Origin: Apostichopus japonicus | Taxonomy: Eukaryota; Echinodermata; Holothuroidea; Aspidochirotida; Stichopodidae | Reading direction: 5' to 3' | DNA: 64,000 nucleotides | NCBI RefSeq assembly: GCF_037975245.1 | Contig: NC_092577.1 | Span: 23,772,398-23,836,397 of the forward strand | Shown here: positions 47,754-58,400 of the stretch, in pieces | Layout of the letters: the number at the start of each line of letters is the position of its first letter | Position numbering within the stretch: position 1 is the stretch's first letter | Translations under genes and position numbers: made by a program | Notes under the pieces: model-generated | The model's database searches: none | What the model was told of the DNA's origin: nothing | The model's input: only the letters and a program-made list of their open reading frames with translations

Positions 47754-48796
47754 ATGGCGGCTCGCCGTGACAGCAAAATCGTATTGTTGAGTTTTTCGGG
47801 GGAGGCTAAGGTCGTCCCCGGACAAGTTCTTTCAGTTTTGCGTTCTGTTGGTTTAAAAGTCCCTGGAGAGGTTGACGCGCTTCAGCGTAAACCTCTCCGG
47901 GGTATGAATTGTTTTGATGTTCGTTTTACCTCGGAGGCTGCCCGCGTCCGAGGCGTCCATGTGTTGGAGGGAGTCGAGGGACTGAAGGTCACACCGTACG
48001 ACAGTTCGGTGTGGGTGACAGCCCTCCATCTCCCTCTGGACATGTCTGAACGGAATTCCTTGAATGTAAGGGTGTAAAGACCGGGACCAGACGAGTTAGA
48101 TTACAACTCAAGTCCGATATCCCCTCTACCTTGTGGGCTAATGGGCACAGGGCCCACGTTGCATACCCGGGCCAGCCTCGCACTTGTTGGAGATGTGGGC
48201 TGGAAGGGCATGAGGCCAGGTTGTGCCCGAACAAGCGGTGTAGCCGCTGTTTACAGGTTGGGCATACCCTGGCCGAGTGTAAAGGGGATGTCGTATGTAA
48301 CTCGTGTTCGTGTCCGACCTCTCCCCTGATCGAACTTGCCGAGACTGCCAGCCTGCCCACTGAGGCAGAGCAGGACAAAACGGCGGAGATGGTACTAGCG
48401 GAGTGGCACGCGGCGCAGGATGCCGCTTGTACTGGTTCACCGGTAGCTACGCCCGCTATCGGTGATACTAGTCGGGCCCCGAGTCAACCGGCCCAAGAGA
48501 CATTAAGTGGCCCAGATTCTGACTCGCCAATGGAGGACTGTACTACAGCCTTATTAGTTGTGGCTAAGGAGTCCTCCGATTGGTTTGATGAGACAAAACA
48601 CGCCACTGATCTCACTGACTCGAGCGGCCCTTCCACCCTGCCCGCAGTCGCTTCCACTATACCGGACACGATGGTCGCTAGTGGACCTCCTGTTCCTTGT
48701 GACGAGGAGCTAAGAGGTCTGCTAGGTCGTAGGAAAAGGGGAAACACCGCTAAGGGCCTGAAAAGAGCCGTATTGGGAAAACATCGCAGGTTATGA
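47754..48796 (+). pseudogene. LINE family B ORF1, two internal deletions
   Basis: It starts at MAARRDSKIVLLSFSG (47754). Compared with the intact family B ORF1 at 60336-61622, about 76 bases are missing after LPLDMSE (near 48050), which shifts the frame, and a second deletion near 48307 removes the third CCHC knuckle and about 57 residues in total. Two knuckles remain: CWRCGLEGHEARLC and CSRCLQVGHTLAEC. The C-terminal tail is rich in Thr/Ser/Pro/Ala. The stop TGA overlaps the ORF2 ATG. Confidence 0.85.
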
Positions 48797-51700
48797 CACC
48801 AGACACCTTATCCCTCGTCACCCTTAATGTGAATGGGATGAGGGGTACCCCAAAAAGGCGACGGATTTTACAGTTTTGCAAGTTGCTCCAAGTGGATGTG
48901 GTCCTTTTGCAAGATACCCACATATCTTGTGAGATTGATCATCTTTGTTCCTTGGAGTGGGGAGGAGGCCTTTATGCCTCCTGTGGATCAGGGGCATCTT
49001 GCGGGACTGTAATTTTGGTGTCCCCAAAACTGTGTCATTGTGTGGGAAAAGTGGAGAAAGACCATGAAGGTCGGGTGGTGTGCATACACTTAAGGCTCAC
49101 GCGGGGTGAGTTGGTGGTTTGCAATGTGTATGCCCCCAACCGGCCAGCATGTAGGAAAAATTTCTTCACGGTGTTGCCATCCTTTGTACCGGGTAAGGCA
49201 AATTGTATCCTTGGGGGGGACTTTAACTGTGTCCCTCACTCTGCGTTAGACAGACGTTCGAGGAAAGAGTCTCCCAATTGTACCACCGGCATGATTGAGC
49301 TAGGCTTGTTTGTCAAGCACCGAGATCTTGTGGATGTTTGGAGGTCCCAAAATCCCCAGGTGGTTACTTGTACGTGGCATAAACCAGATGGAACAGTTTC
49401 ATCCAGACTCGACAGGTTTTATGCCCCGCGCAAGTTTCCTCGATCTCGGTGCTCGATTATTTCATGTCCTTTATCTGACCATGACGCTGTTGTTTTGCGC
49501 TTGCAGCTGCCGGAGTCCTTTCATGTGGAGAAGGGATTTTGGCGGCTGAACACGGAAATTGTTAAAGAGCAAAACTTCATGGAGCAATTTGTCGAGAAGT
49601 ACAGAGGATGGCAGTCCCTCAAGCCTGCTTTTCCCAATGCGTTAGTCTGGTGGGACGAGGTCAAGTCCCTCATCAAGCAGTTCGCAATCAGGTATTGTGT
49701 TGAGAGAGCTCACCAACGGAGATTCAAGTTCCATTCCTTGTGCAATAGAGCAAGGGATGGTTCATCGTCTGATCTGCATGCACTTGGAGTGTTTCTCGAT
49801 GAGAAACTGCATGGAGCCCGAGTGCGTGCCAGAATCCAGTTTGTTGAGGCGGACGAGAAGCCCACTATTCGTTTTTACCGGGACGACACCAAGTCTGTGG
49901 TTGACCGCAGAATAAGGGCAGTGTGTCATCCTGGTGGGGTCGTCGTGGAGAGCCCGCAGGCAGTCCTAGGGGTATTTGGGTCGTTCTTTTCGAACCTGTA
50001 CTCCAGGGCTGTTGTCTGGTATAGACAAGGCCCCCCTGAGAGTAAAAATGATAGCTTGGGCTCGAATCTCTCCGTTGGTGAGCTCTGGACAGCGGTAGCA
50101 GCGATGAAGAAGGGAAAGTCCCCCGGTCCCGATGGCCTCCCGGCAGAGTTCTATAGGACCTTCTGGGAGGTCCTCGGTGGGGACTTGAGAGATGTGTTCG
50201 CTACCGCTTTCCAGTTGAATTACATGAGCCAAACACAGCGGGTTGGAAATATTGTTCTCCTCCCAAAGTCAGGAGACCCTTTGGACCCTAGAAATAGGCG
50301 TCCAATTACGCTGTTAAATGTGGACTACAAAATCCTGGCCAAAGCATTAGGAAATCGCTTATCGGACGTGATGCCGGATATTGTAGGTCCTCTCCAGACT
50401 TGTGCTATGCGAGGCAAGTGTATTCAACATAACCTCTGGTTGATGAGAGACTTGATCGAGTTTGTTAAAGTTCGTGATTTGCCATGTGCACTGGTCTCAC
50501 TGGACCAGGAAAAGGCCTTTGACATGGTAGATCACGACTTCCTGTTCAGAACCTTACAGTCCTTCGGATTGAACTCCGTATATATTCGTTGGGTCTCGTT
50601 ACTATACAAGGACGTCACGAGCATTGTCACTGTTAACGGATTAACTTCTGGTCCCTTCCCGGTTCGAAGAGGAGTCCGTCAGGGTTGTCCCCTCTCCCCG
50701 TTGTTGTATGTTCTCTTCAGCGAAACGCTCAGTACCTCGCTGGACAGATGCTTTGGATTTCGACCCTTCAACGTACCGGGTGGGGCTAGAGTTAAATGCG
50801 TGCAGTATGCCGATGACGTCACTTGTATTGTGTCGGACCTCGCCTCCTTCAAGCCTTTATCGAAGGTTTTGACCACCTTCCAAGAGGCTACTGGTGCCAG
50901 ACTGAACAAGTCCAAGACCAAAGGGCTGCGATTGGGAGGTTGGCGCGGTCAATCCCTCCCGTTCGATGCTACTTGGTCAGATGTCATGATCAAGGTAAAT
51001 GGCATCTGGCTAGGTTATGGTGCCCCGGAGGCCACCACTTGGGCCGAGAAGGCTGATCAGGTGGAGGCAAGGCTCGACACATTCAGTCACAGGTGGCTCT
51101 CCCTCCCTGGGAAGGTTACAGTTGTAAATAGGTTTATTGTTCCTCTCCTTTGGTATCCTGGTACGGTGATCGCCGCACCGGATCATGCCTTGGTGCGACT
51201 GGAGAGGATCATTTTTTATTTCATTTGGGGAAAGCGCAAACCAAACCTTGTCAAAAGGACCGTTCTGTATAAGACCCCCTTGAGCGGTGGGCTTGGTTTG
51301 GTCCACCTACCATCTAAACTGCGCTTTCTCCTCTTGAAAGGTGTTTTTGTTGCTTTTTAAAATCCTTTCCCTTTGCTTTTTTTGTTAGGTACTGGGGTGG
51401 GTTTCTTTTTCGACACCACTGGCCCGGATCCTTTTCCAATAACCGGGCAAATGCGACACGCCCTTCTGGGGTCTATACTCAGATTGGTGACTCTCTTCGT
51501 AGAATCAAAGAAGAGGGTGGGCCACATGTTCTGCTGAACGTGGCCCCCTCTGTGTTATACCCACCATTGTTTCGTTCAATGCTCGCGCCTGTGTGCCCGT
51601 CTGCTTGCCGGACCGCCATCTCTCCACATGTGTGGCGGTCTGTGTGTTGCAAGTCACTAGATAGCCGTCTCAGGGACTTGGCGTGGAGGATTGCACATGG

Positions 51701-52187
51701 GGTCCTCATCACTAACCATTTTCGCCTAGTCAGGTGGCGATTAGGTGATGGGATTTGTCCCCGTGTGGGCTGTAAAGCCATCGAGACTATGCAACACCTT
51801 TTGCTGGAGTGTCCCTTTGTCCGGTTGGTGTGGGATTGGTTTCACGCCTTCGTTATTGGTGTTATTGGTTGCACACAGTGGGCCATTAGTAGTGATTTTG
51901 TTTGGTATGGTTTGTTGCCCCCTGTGTGCCCAACCTGGGTTAGGGATCTGCTGTTGTTGTTTGCCGCTGTCATCAGGAGACACATCTGGAACAGCAGATG
52001 CCGCCTAGTTTTCGACGGGGACGTCTGGAGGGCAGAGGATGTTGTCTCCCTCGTGCAGAGTGACATCAGGTTGCGCATGGAGGCGGACCATGCACGGCTT
52101 CCCGACACTGCCTTTCGTAGACGCTGGCGCAAGCCCGTCGTCTACTATCGGGACGGCGTTCCCCGGATGCAATTTGGAGTGAGTTAG
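48793..52187 (+). pseudogene. LINE family B ORF2: APE endonuclease plus reverse transcriptase, one frameshift
   Basis: From the ATG at 48793 the frame is open to 51360 (855 residues). The endonuclease shows LVTLNVNGMRG, LLQDTH (Asp in place of the usual Glu of QETH), GGDFNCVP and CPLSDHDAVV. The reverse transcriptase shows LVSLDQEKAFDMVDHDF, RGVRQGCPLSPLLYVLF and CVQYADDVTCIV. A single-base loss in a T run near 51355 ends the main frame; the C-terminal part goes on in another frame to 52187 with CPRVGCKAIETMQHLLLEC and RKPVVYYRDGVPRMQFG. The protein nicks target DNA and copies the RNA at the nick. The altered QDTH residue may also reduce activity. Confidence 0.87.
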
Positions 52188-53220
52188 TTGGTAGGTGTGG
52201 GGGCTGTGTGGTCGTTACATATTATAGGTTGGTTTAATTTTTCTCTTTGTGGTTTGGGGTTGGCTTTTTGGGGCCTGTTTGTAGTGTTTTATTTGTTTTG
52301 CTTCTGTTGGCCTTTGGGTCCGTGCCCTTTTCGCGTCACGTTTAACGCTGCGTTAGTGAGAGATTGATGGGTTTCAGTTGTTGCTTTACAGACTGGGTTT
52401 GTTTTTGCTTTAGTTGACCTTTGGTCCGTGTCCGTTTCTTAGCACGTAAAAAGCACACGCAAGGGCGCGGTTGTAGACGAAAAGTATGTCCATCCATCAC
52501 AATCTACTGGCGAACACAAGATATGTACATTTATGGACAGGACTATTATTATGCGATATCCAGTTGTCCAAATCGAAGTAGACACTCCATTCTATGTGTG
52601 GAAACTAGAAGCTGCTTGTATGAAAACTCCAATTTGCGACTTGGTTTTAGGAAACAATATCCCAAGGATTAAGAATCCGTTTCAAATTAATCAGGGTTCA
52701 TACGGGGAAGATATAGTAAACGTACCCCAATCCCAGGAAAAGGAAATACAACAAGAATCTGAACTCACCGCAGTGGTAGAAACTAGAGGTCAACAAATGA
52801 AGAAAATAAACCAAGGAAACCTCTAAGAGTGGTTGAGGCGGATCAATTTAATGTGACCCCAAGTATTTTGCAGGATAAACAAGAAAATGACCCTACGCTA
52901 GATAAAAGTAGGAAAATTAGCGGATACAGGGGAACATAAATCGGGAAAGAAGGGTAAAACGGTTGAGTAATTTAAAGAAGATGACATTTTGTATAGGAGG
53001 TTGAAAGACGAATTTGGGAAGAGTTTGCAGCTAGTGGTGGTACCTCATAAACTTAGGAATCAAGTACTAAACAGCTCACGAAAAAACAGCTCACGAATCA
53101 AGTACTAAAAACAGCTCACAGCTAGGGGGACACCACGGTTCTAAACGAACACTGGATAAAATATTAAGTAACTTCTATTGGCCGGGTATAGGAGCACATG
53201 TTAGACGGTCTTGCCAATCT

Positions 53221-53398
53221 ACTTTTTAAGAAAAAGTCACCCAGGAAAGAACCTGGGCACGAAAACCAAACGACTGATCCGCTCTCAGCCCCAGTCCCTT
53301 GCATCGGGACTGTGACTGTGTGATCATCGTCAGGTGTGCCATCACCATTCCCGAAGGGAACAGATACTACACATGATCTTAGCCAAAAGGCCGAGAAG
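53221..53398 (-). ncRNA. U2-snRNA-headed SINE (retroposed structured RNA)
   Basis: Read on the minus strand from 53398, CTTCTCGGCCTTTTGGCTAA then GATCATGTGTAGTATCTGTT matches the conserved first ~45 bases of U2 snRNA, including the GTAGTA branch-point-pairing motif, with one clear difference in the AAGTGTAG part. After that it is not U2. Three strong hairpins follow: TTCCC-TTC-GGGAA, CAGTCCC-GATGCAA-GGGACTG and CCCAGG-TTCTTT-CCTGGG, then a T/A-rich end. It is flanked by a 24-base duplication with one mismatch (53197-53220 and 53399-53422). The duplication and fused body indicate LINE-mediated retroposition of an snRNA-derived SINE rather than a U2 gene. Confidence 0.8.
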
Positions 53399-53578
53399 CA
53401 TGTTAGACGGTATTGCCAATCTTGTGATATGTGTTAAAGGACCATATCAAAAGGAAGAATAACCAAAGTCCCACTAGGTGACATGCCTTTAATTAACACC
53501 CATTCGAGCGCGTAGCTATCGACTTAGTAGGACCAATTAAACAAGTGACTGATAAGGGACATAGGTACATCTTTGTAC

Positions 53579-53850
53579 ATCTTCGCCGTTTATTTGGGGC
53601 TGCCTTTTTTGGACGCTGGTGTGCTGGGGAGGGGTTTTTCGTTTCGCTGCGTGCGGGTCGTCCTTTTTTAGGTTTTTGAATGTTTGAGTGGGGGGGGGGG
53701 TTGGGCGTTTTGTCTCTGCAGGTCGGCGGGCGTATGTTTTTTTTTTGGCTCGCTAGACCTGAGTTTCGTTTTTCAGAATGGGATGGTTCGATAGTACGTG
53801 CCGTTTGGCCGTGACGTTTTGTATCCCGCATGGCGGGTCACGTAAAAAGC
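53579..53850 (+). mobile_element. 5'-truncated family A LINE (ORF2 end plus 3' UTR)
   Basis: About 270 bases matching 7105-7362, starting in the last codons of ORF2 and ending CACGTAAAAAGC. ACATCTTTGTAC occurs on both sides (53567-53578 and 53851-53862), a perfect 12-bp target duplication. It lies in the integrase-like part of the gypsy fossil. Confidence 0.85.
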
Positions 53851-53982
53851 ACATCTTTGTACTCATGGATTATGCAACCAGGTATCCGGAAGCGACCCCT
53901 CTTAACACTGAGGCGGTAGCAGGAGAACTGCTAACAATGTACAGTAGGTTAGGGATTCCTCGAGAGGTACCCAGCAAGCAAG

Positions 53983-54190
53983 CCGAAGTCGGCCCGACGG
54001 CGGGCCGCCGTAGATTTGGCAGACGGCAAGTCGGCGGACCGCGGGCGTAAACGCCGCCGGACCACCGGCGGCTCAAGGCTGGCCCCGCCGGCGGCTCAAA
54101 GCAGGCCCACCGGCGGCTGGCCGACGGCAAATCAGCAGCCCTGGGGTGGCACGCCGCTGGACCGCCCGCAATTCGAGGCTCGTCCACAGT
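53983..54190. repeat. GC-rich block with repeated CGGCGGCTCAA / GCCGACGGC motifs
   Basis: About 200 bases, strongly GC-rich in otherwise AT-rich DNA. Internal near-repeats include CCGGCGGCTCAAGG, CCGGCGGCTCAAAG and CACCGGCGGCTGGCC, plus GGCAGACGGCAAGTCGGCGG. It begins where the gypsy integrase-like sequence ends. It may be a minisatellite-bearing insertion; its origin is unknown. Confidence 0.65.
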
Positions 54191-55385
54191 CGTATACTGA
54201 GTGTTTCGTCGGTGGTATGCCGATGTCTTTCAATTATTTTTTTCTTCCATTTATACTTTATATTTATACTGAGACCCCGCTGTAATAGTCAAATAGATTA
54301 TTTTCAAAAATTGTGACGGTTGATGAAATATGGAATTCGCATTACATTTCCAGCTGGAAACTAGTCACTGCATGTGTGTAGATTTAAGTGGGACATTTTC
54401 GAAAGTTTTATTAATTGAATATCCAGAAACACTGTAGGGGACAACAAAACTTTGTATTCCAGATATAACGACAGTTAAGTGAAACCAAAATTTTAATAAA
54501 AACATAAGACAAGGAGCATTGAAATAACATTGTCACAATTTATTAATTTAATGCATTTTCCCTTAATTACTAGATGGTTTTAGCCATTTATGAACAATTA
54601 ACTTTAATTATTTCATAAAGCCACAGAATGAAGCAAAAGAGTGAAGCAAATTTATCAAAACACTTGCCATCATAATATCTAATGAAGACGCCCACAGTGC
54701 GCCGAAATAGAAACAGTGTAGAAAGGAACAATGCGCTCGGCGTTCCCTCCATTTTTTGCTTAATTATACTGTGGACCATCACAAAGCTGTTTCAACAAGA
54801 ATAAAGCAAAATCAGTACATTATATGTTGACTTTGCAACCGGATTGATATGATATGAGAAAACTTGTTTTTACAAACGGAACGTTTCACCCTCCCTGCCG
54901 TACCCTCCCCCCCCCCCTCGGCCACCACTTATTTGGTAATACAGGGACACCAATTTGTTATATTTTATACCAGAGCATTAATATCAGGGACTTTGGAGAA
55001 CTTGAACCCTTTGCTCGGAATATCATGATCATTCCGTACCTCGCATTGTTGGCCTTTACATCTCATTATGAGCTACAGTTTCGTTAAATACACATGTAAT
55101 TAAACAATACTACGACTGAAGAGTATTTCTCTTGAGGGAAAACTCAGTATAACAACCAAATATTCTTACAAAAAGTATCATAGGGGAGAGATACAGTATA
55201 TGCAATAATTGGACGTACTGGTGATAAATCTTGACTAGTGGTTAAGTATGTCAAATACTACCAAAAAGATGAGCCAAAATATATGACCATATTGCATGGT
55301 AAGCATGCATTTGCATATATCGTGAGGAACATAGTAGATTCTGCAACATAAGAAAATTATGAAGAGTGTAACAATGTAAGTGTAA
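54191..55385. other. No gene seen
   Basis: AT-rich spacer with only short frames. No transposon terminus was recognised, although the left end of the CACTA-like element might be here. Confidence 0.4.
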
Positions 55386-55455
55386 CAGTTTAATATATCT
55401 GCAGAAATAAAAGCCATGTATACATGGCTTTTATTTCTGCAGATATATTAAACTG
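55386..55455. repeat. 70-bp perfect palindrome with AATAAA in each arm
   Basis: Arms 55386-55420 and 55421-55455 are exact reverse complements with no spacer (centre CATGTA|TACATG). Each arm reads GCAGAAATAAAAGCC outward to inward, so a poly(A) signal AATAAA is present on both strands. It starts 13 bases after the stop of the DUF4806-type gene and would fold into its 3' UTR. Confidence 0.9.
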
Positions 55456-55468
55456 CCGAAGGATACAG

Positions 55469-58400
55469 CTATAACGAAAGGTTATTCCTCCTGTTCAGAG
55501 CCAAACTGAACGTCGAAGTGGCGTTGTTGTCTTGCCTTACGTCCTCCTCTCTATCAGAGGCTCCTTTAAAGAACTTTACAAATTCCCTTTGTATTTCCAC
55601 TGCAGTGGAGTTGGAAGTTGGTTGGTTCTTCCTTATAGCTTCTACAGTTAAAAAAAAGAAGAAAGTCAAAAAGAAACCTTTTAGTTCCTTACATTGAAAG
55701 AACATGCAGGTAAGTTCTTCATAATAATACATCGTTTGTGTATATTTTAGAGAAAAGGGAACTTCGTCCTTTTAATATGAACTACAACCATGAAACCAGC
55801 AAATTCCAGGTAGTTTTCCTGAGTGTGTGAGCCACGAGTTTCGCGCCCCAGGTTGCAGCTCCCACGTACCGGAGCACGTTCGTCAGTTCATTTGCGGGCT
55901 TTAGGGTATTCTGTATTGGCCCCAAATTATAGCATGCTATAATCTTAGTATTGAAGGTGAAGCACATATGAATTAAGTCTCTGCCGAAGATATCTTGGTA
56001 TACAATTATCAACTAATAGCCTTATCTAATATGCATATCATAATAGGCCTAAGTGCTTGTCTACTGATTTTTTCTTGGCCGTGGATCTGTCCGTTATCAA
56101 TCGAAAGCGATGCCGGGGACGTTCTCGTTACAATAAAGCAAACAGATACGGGAAAATAGCTTTGCAAAAAGTAAGGCGTACATAATGTAAAGTAAGCAAA
56201 TATTCAATAAATTGTACGAACTTTCTAAAACTTTTCGAAGGAACAGGTCCTTAAACGCCAACTTCTCCCCTTGACCTGTCCAATGAATGCATTTGGCTAC
56301 ATTATTTTGGATCAATTCCTGCAGCATCCTCCTTACTGCTACAGGCAAGATCTGCCCACCTACTGACGACAGTGTCAAAATCTGGAAGAAAACAGTTGTG
56401 AATCTTTGAGTCTTCATGGAAGCCAGAATTTTCTGAGGACTGCGTTATGCTCCAACTAGCTTCAACTTGACGTTTTTTCCAGCATGCTTATTTTACACCA
56501 GAAACGTGCACGAGACAGTGAGTGATACAATCTACCATAAATCAATAGCTTATTCCACATCCTGTATTCGTCTAAAGTAATATTGCTCCAAATTATATCG
56601 TGAACTGTCCAACTTTGAATACCTGTTGTCTATACGTACAACGACAACAACTACTTCTATGACTTCGCAAAAACAATGCAAGAAGTCATGCCGTTACTAT
56701 CGAGTAACGATTACTTTACTGTGCAGGCACTACAATTTTCAAGGTTCTACCATTGATAAGGTATGTATTACTGTAGTATAGGTTTTTCAATAGTATAGTG
56801 GAAGGTTCGGTAAATGACTAGGCTAATGTAGCTCAATTGACAAGGTTTACTGAATCAAACCTGTCAACCTGTTTGACCCCAAAATAGGGAGAATAACATT
56901 TTTCATGGCCAAAAAATAGGGAGCACAAGGGGAAAATCGGGAGGTTGGTCATTTTCAACTGAAATGATATAAATACTCCTAAATAAGTATAGGCCCTAGT
57001 CTACTTATGCAATACAGTGAGAGAATCTTCCAATCAGTGTTTCTTGTTGTAGTTTGCAGCAGCTGACTTCGCTTTCTACAGGGTTTCTTTAGTAGGCTTC
57101 CATTTGAAACAGGGAACAGTGGACTCTGGGTACTGTAACTTCATGGCTAGTATGCTAGATAGAGTCCCATCAAGCTTGAGACTTAACCGACTGTCTGTCT
57201 TGTTCTTGCGAACTACACTCAATAGCCTTTCCTGTTCAGCGTTACTGTGGGAATTACTAAGCATAGGACTAATTGTTGGCTATTTTCAGAAATGTCGCAA
57301 GTGATGAAACATTAAAAAACCGGGAGACTCCCGCTAAAACCGGGAGAGTTGACGAGTCTGCTAAATACTTCTTAATTGACGCACCCTCGTTATTTGCTAA
57401 GCTATATTAGTAAGTGGTGAGTTCTTATTTCATACAGTACAACCTATTTATTTATATATAGTGTATGTAATTTCCTTCTTACATAGGACAAAGTATGGGC
57501 AATTACCAAACGTTTCTCCACATTAAAATCAGTCCGGGCAAGTTCATCCAGAGCTGTCAGAAGTGGAACAGATGAAAGGGGCAAGTTTACATCATCTGGC
57601 AGTTCCTCCAAATCCAAATGGGAGGTCTTAAGGGATTGAATTAAATGGGAATTTGCAACTGTTTGGCGCTTCAGGTCCCTTACTTCAGCTTTTATTTCTG
57701 CCAAAATCATAAGGATCTTCTTCTGAGTTGCTCAGACAAAATCAGAGAAAGTTTCGTAAAAGCAACATCAGATGTTAAAAGTAGTCACTTTGAAGTGGAA
57801 GTGCAATGTGAGAATAGCAGACTGGTACTGTATATACATTGCATTCCCTGGCACAGAAGTACCAGTAATTAAGAAAAAGAGAAATATTTAGCCTTAGTAA
57901 ACAGTAACTGGAGTAATAGTTTGCATGGTTGCCACATTACCAGTCACCAAGGCTTGGTCAGCAGGTCAAAGAAATGTGCATTATAGCAGTACTTGAACCT
58001 TTACAAATGCAGATCATGTACAATGCTTTGTTTAAATTGACGGTACTACACACCATTAACAATCAAATCTGGGGTTGACATGGGAGATATGTTCCGACTG
58101 GACCCTGCTAGTGACTGGGTAGACCCGGTAGAGTGCCTTGCACTTATTGGTGATACGACAGCATCAGGAAAATTTTGCCTCTGTGATTGAGGATTTATAT
58201 TGGAGGTCAATGGCGTTGTGAGGGGAACCAATGGCTGAATCGGTGGAGGCAGGGTGAAATTCTCAGCTTCTTCTTCTGTATCGTCAGAGGAAGACACATA
58301 CCGGCGATTTTGCCTATGAGTATGAAAAGGAAATAGACATTGAGTAAGTACATCACAGATATTGCCTTTACCATAACATCCATGTTGAGAGTATTGTGTC

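Larger units (their letters stand above)
47567..52458 (+). mobile_element. Tx1/L1-like LINE, family B, near full-length copy B1
   Basis: A plus-strand two-ORF LINE of about 4.9 kb, from the shared 5' end (TTCTCGTGGAGTGCGGACGTG) to the 3' end AGCACGTAAAAAGC. GCAAGGGC occurs at both borders (47559-47566 and 52459-52466), an 8-bp target duplication within the gypsy fossil. ORF1 and ORF2 overlap by ATGA at 48793-48796. ORF1 has two internal deletions relative to copy B2, and ORF2 has one clear frameshift near 51355. The 3' UTR (52190-52450) matches the fragments at 10485 and 59971. Confidence 0.88.
46763..53982 (+). mobile_element. Ty3/gypsy LTR-retrotransposon fossil carrying three later insertions
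   Basis: Plus-strand remnants in the usual order: a gag-like segment (about 46760-47300), a protease-like segment (about 47400-47565, continuing after 52459) and integrase segments (about 53000-53560 and 53850-53982, with LMDYATRYPEATPL). The reverse transcriptase and RNase H region is largely absent. Three retroposed insertions interrupt it: a LINE at 47567-52458, a U2-headed SINE at 53221-53398 and a truncated LINE at 53579-53850, each with a target duplication. The fossil is heavily broken and older than all three insertions. Long terminal repeats were not found. Confidence 0.75.

Noticed and set aside
53341-53398. Functional U2 snRNA gene
   Set aside because: Only the first ~45 bases match U2; Sm site and later stems of U2 are absent, and the sequence is flanked by a target duplication.
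55386-55455. Bacterial-type terminator or CRISPR repeat
   Set aside because: The setting is animal DNA with introns, and no repeat-spacer series exists anywhere in the window.
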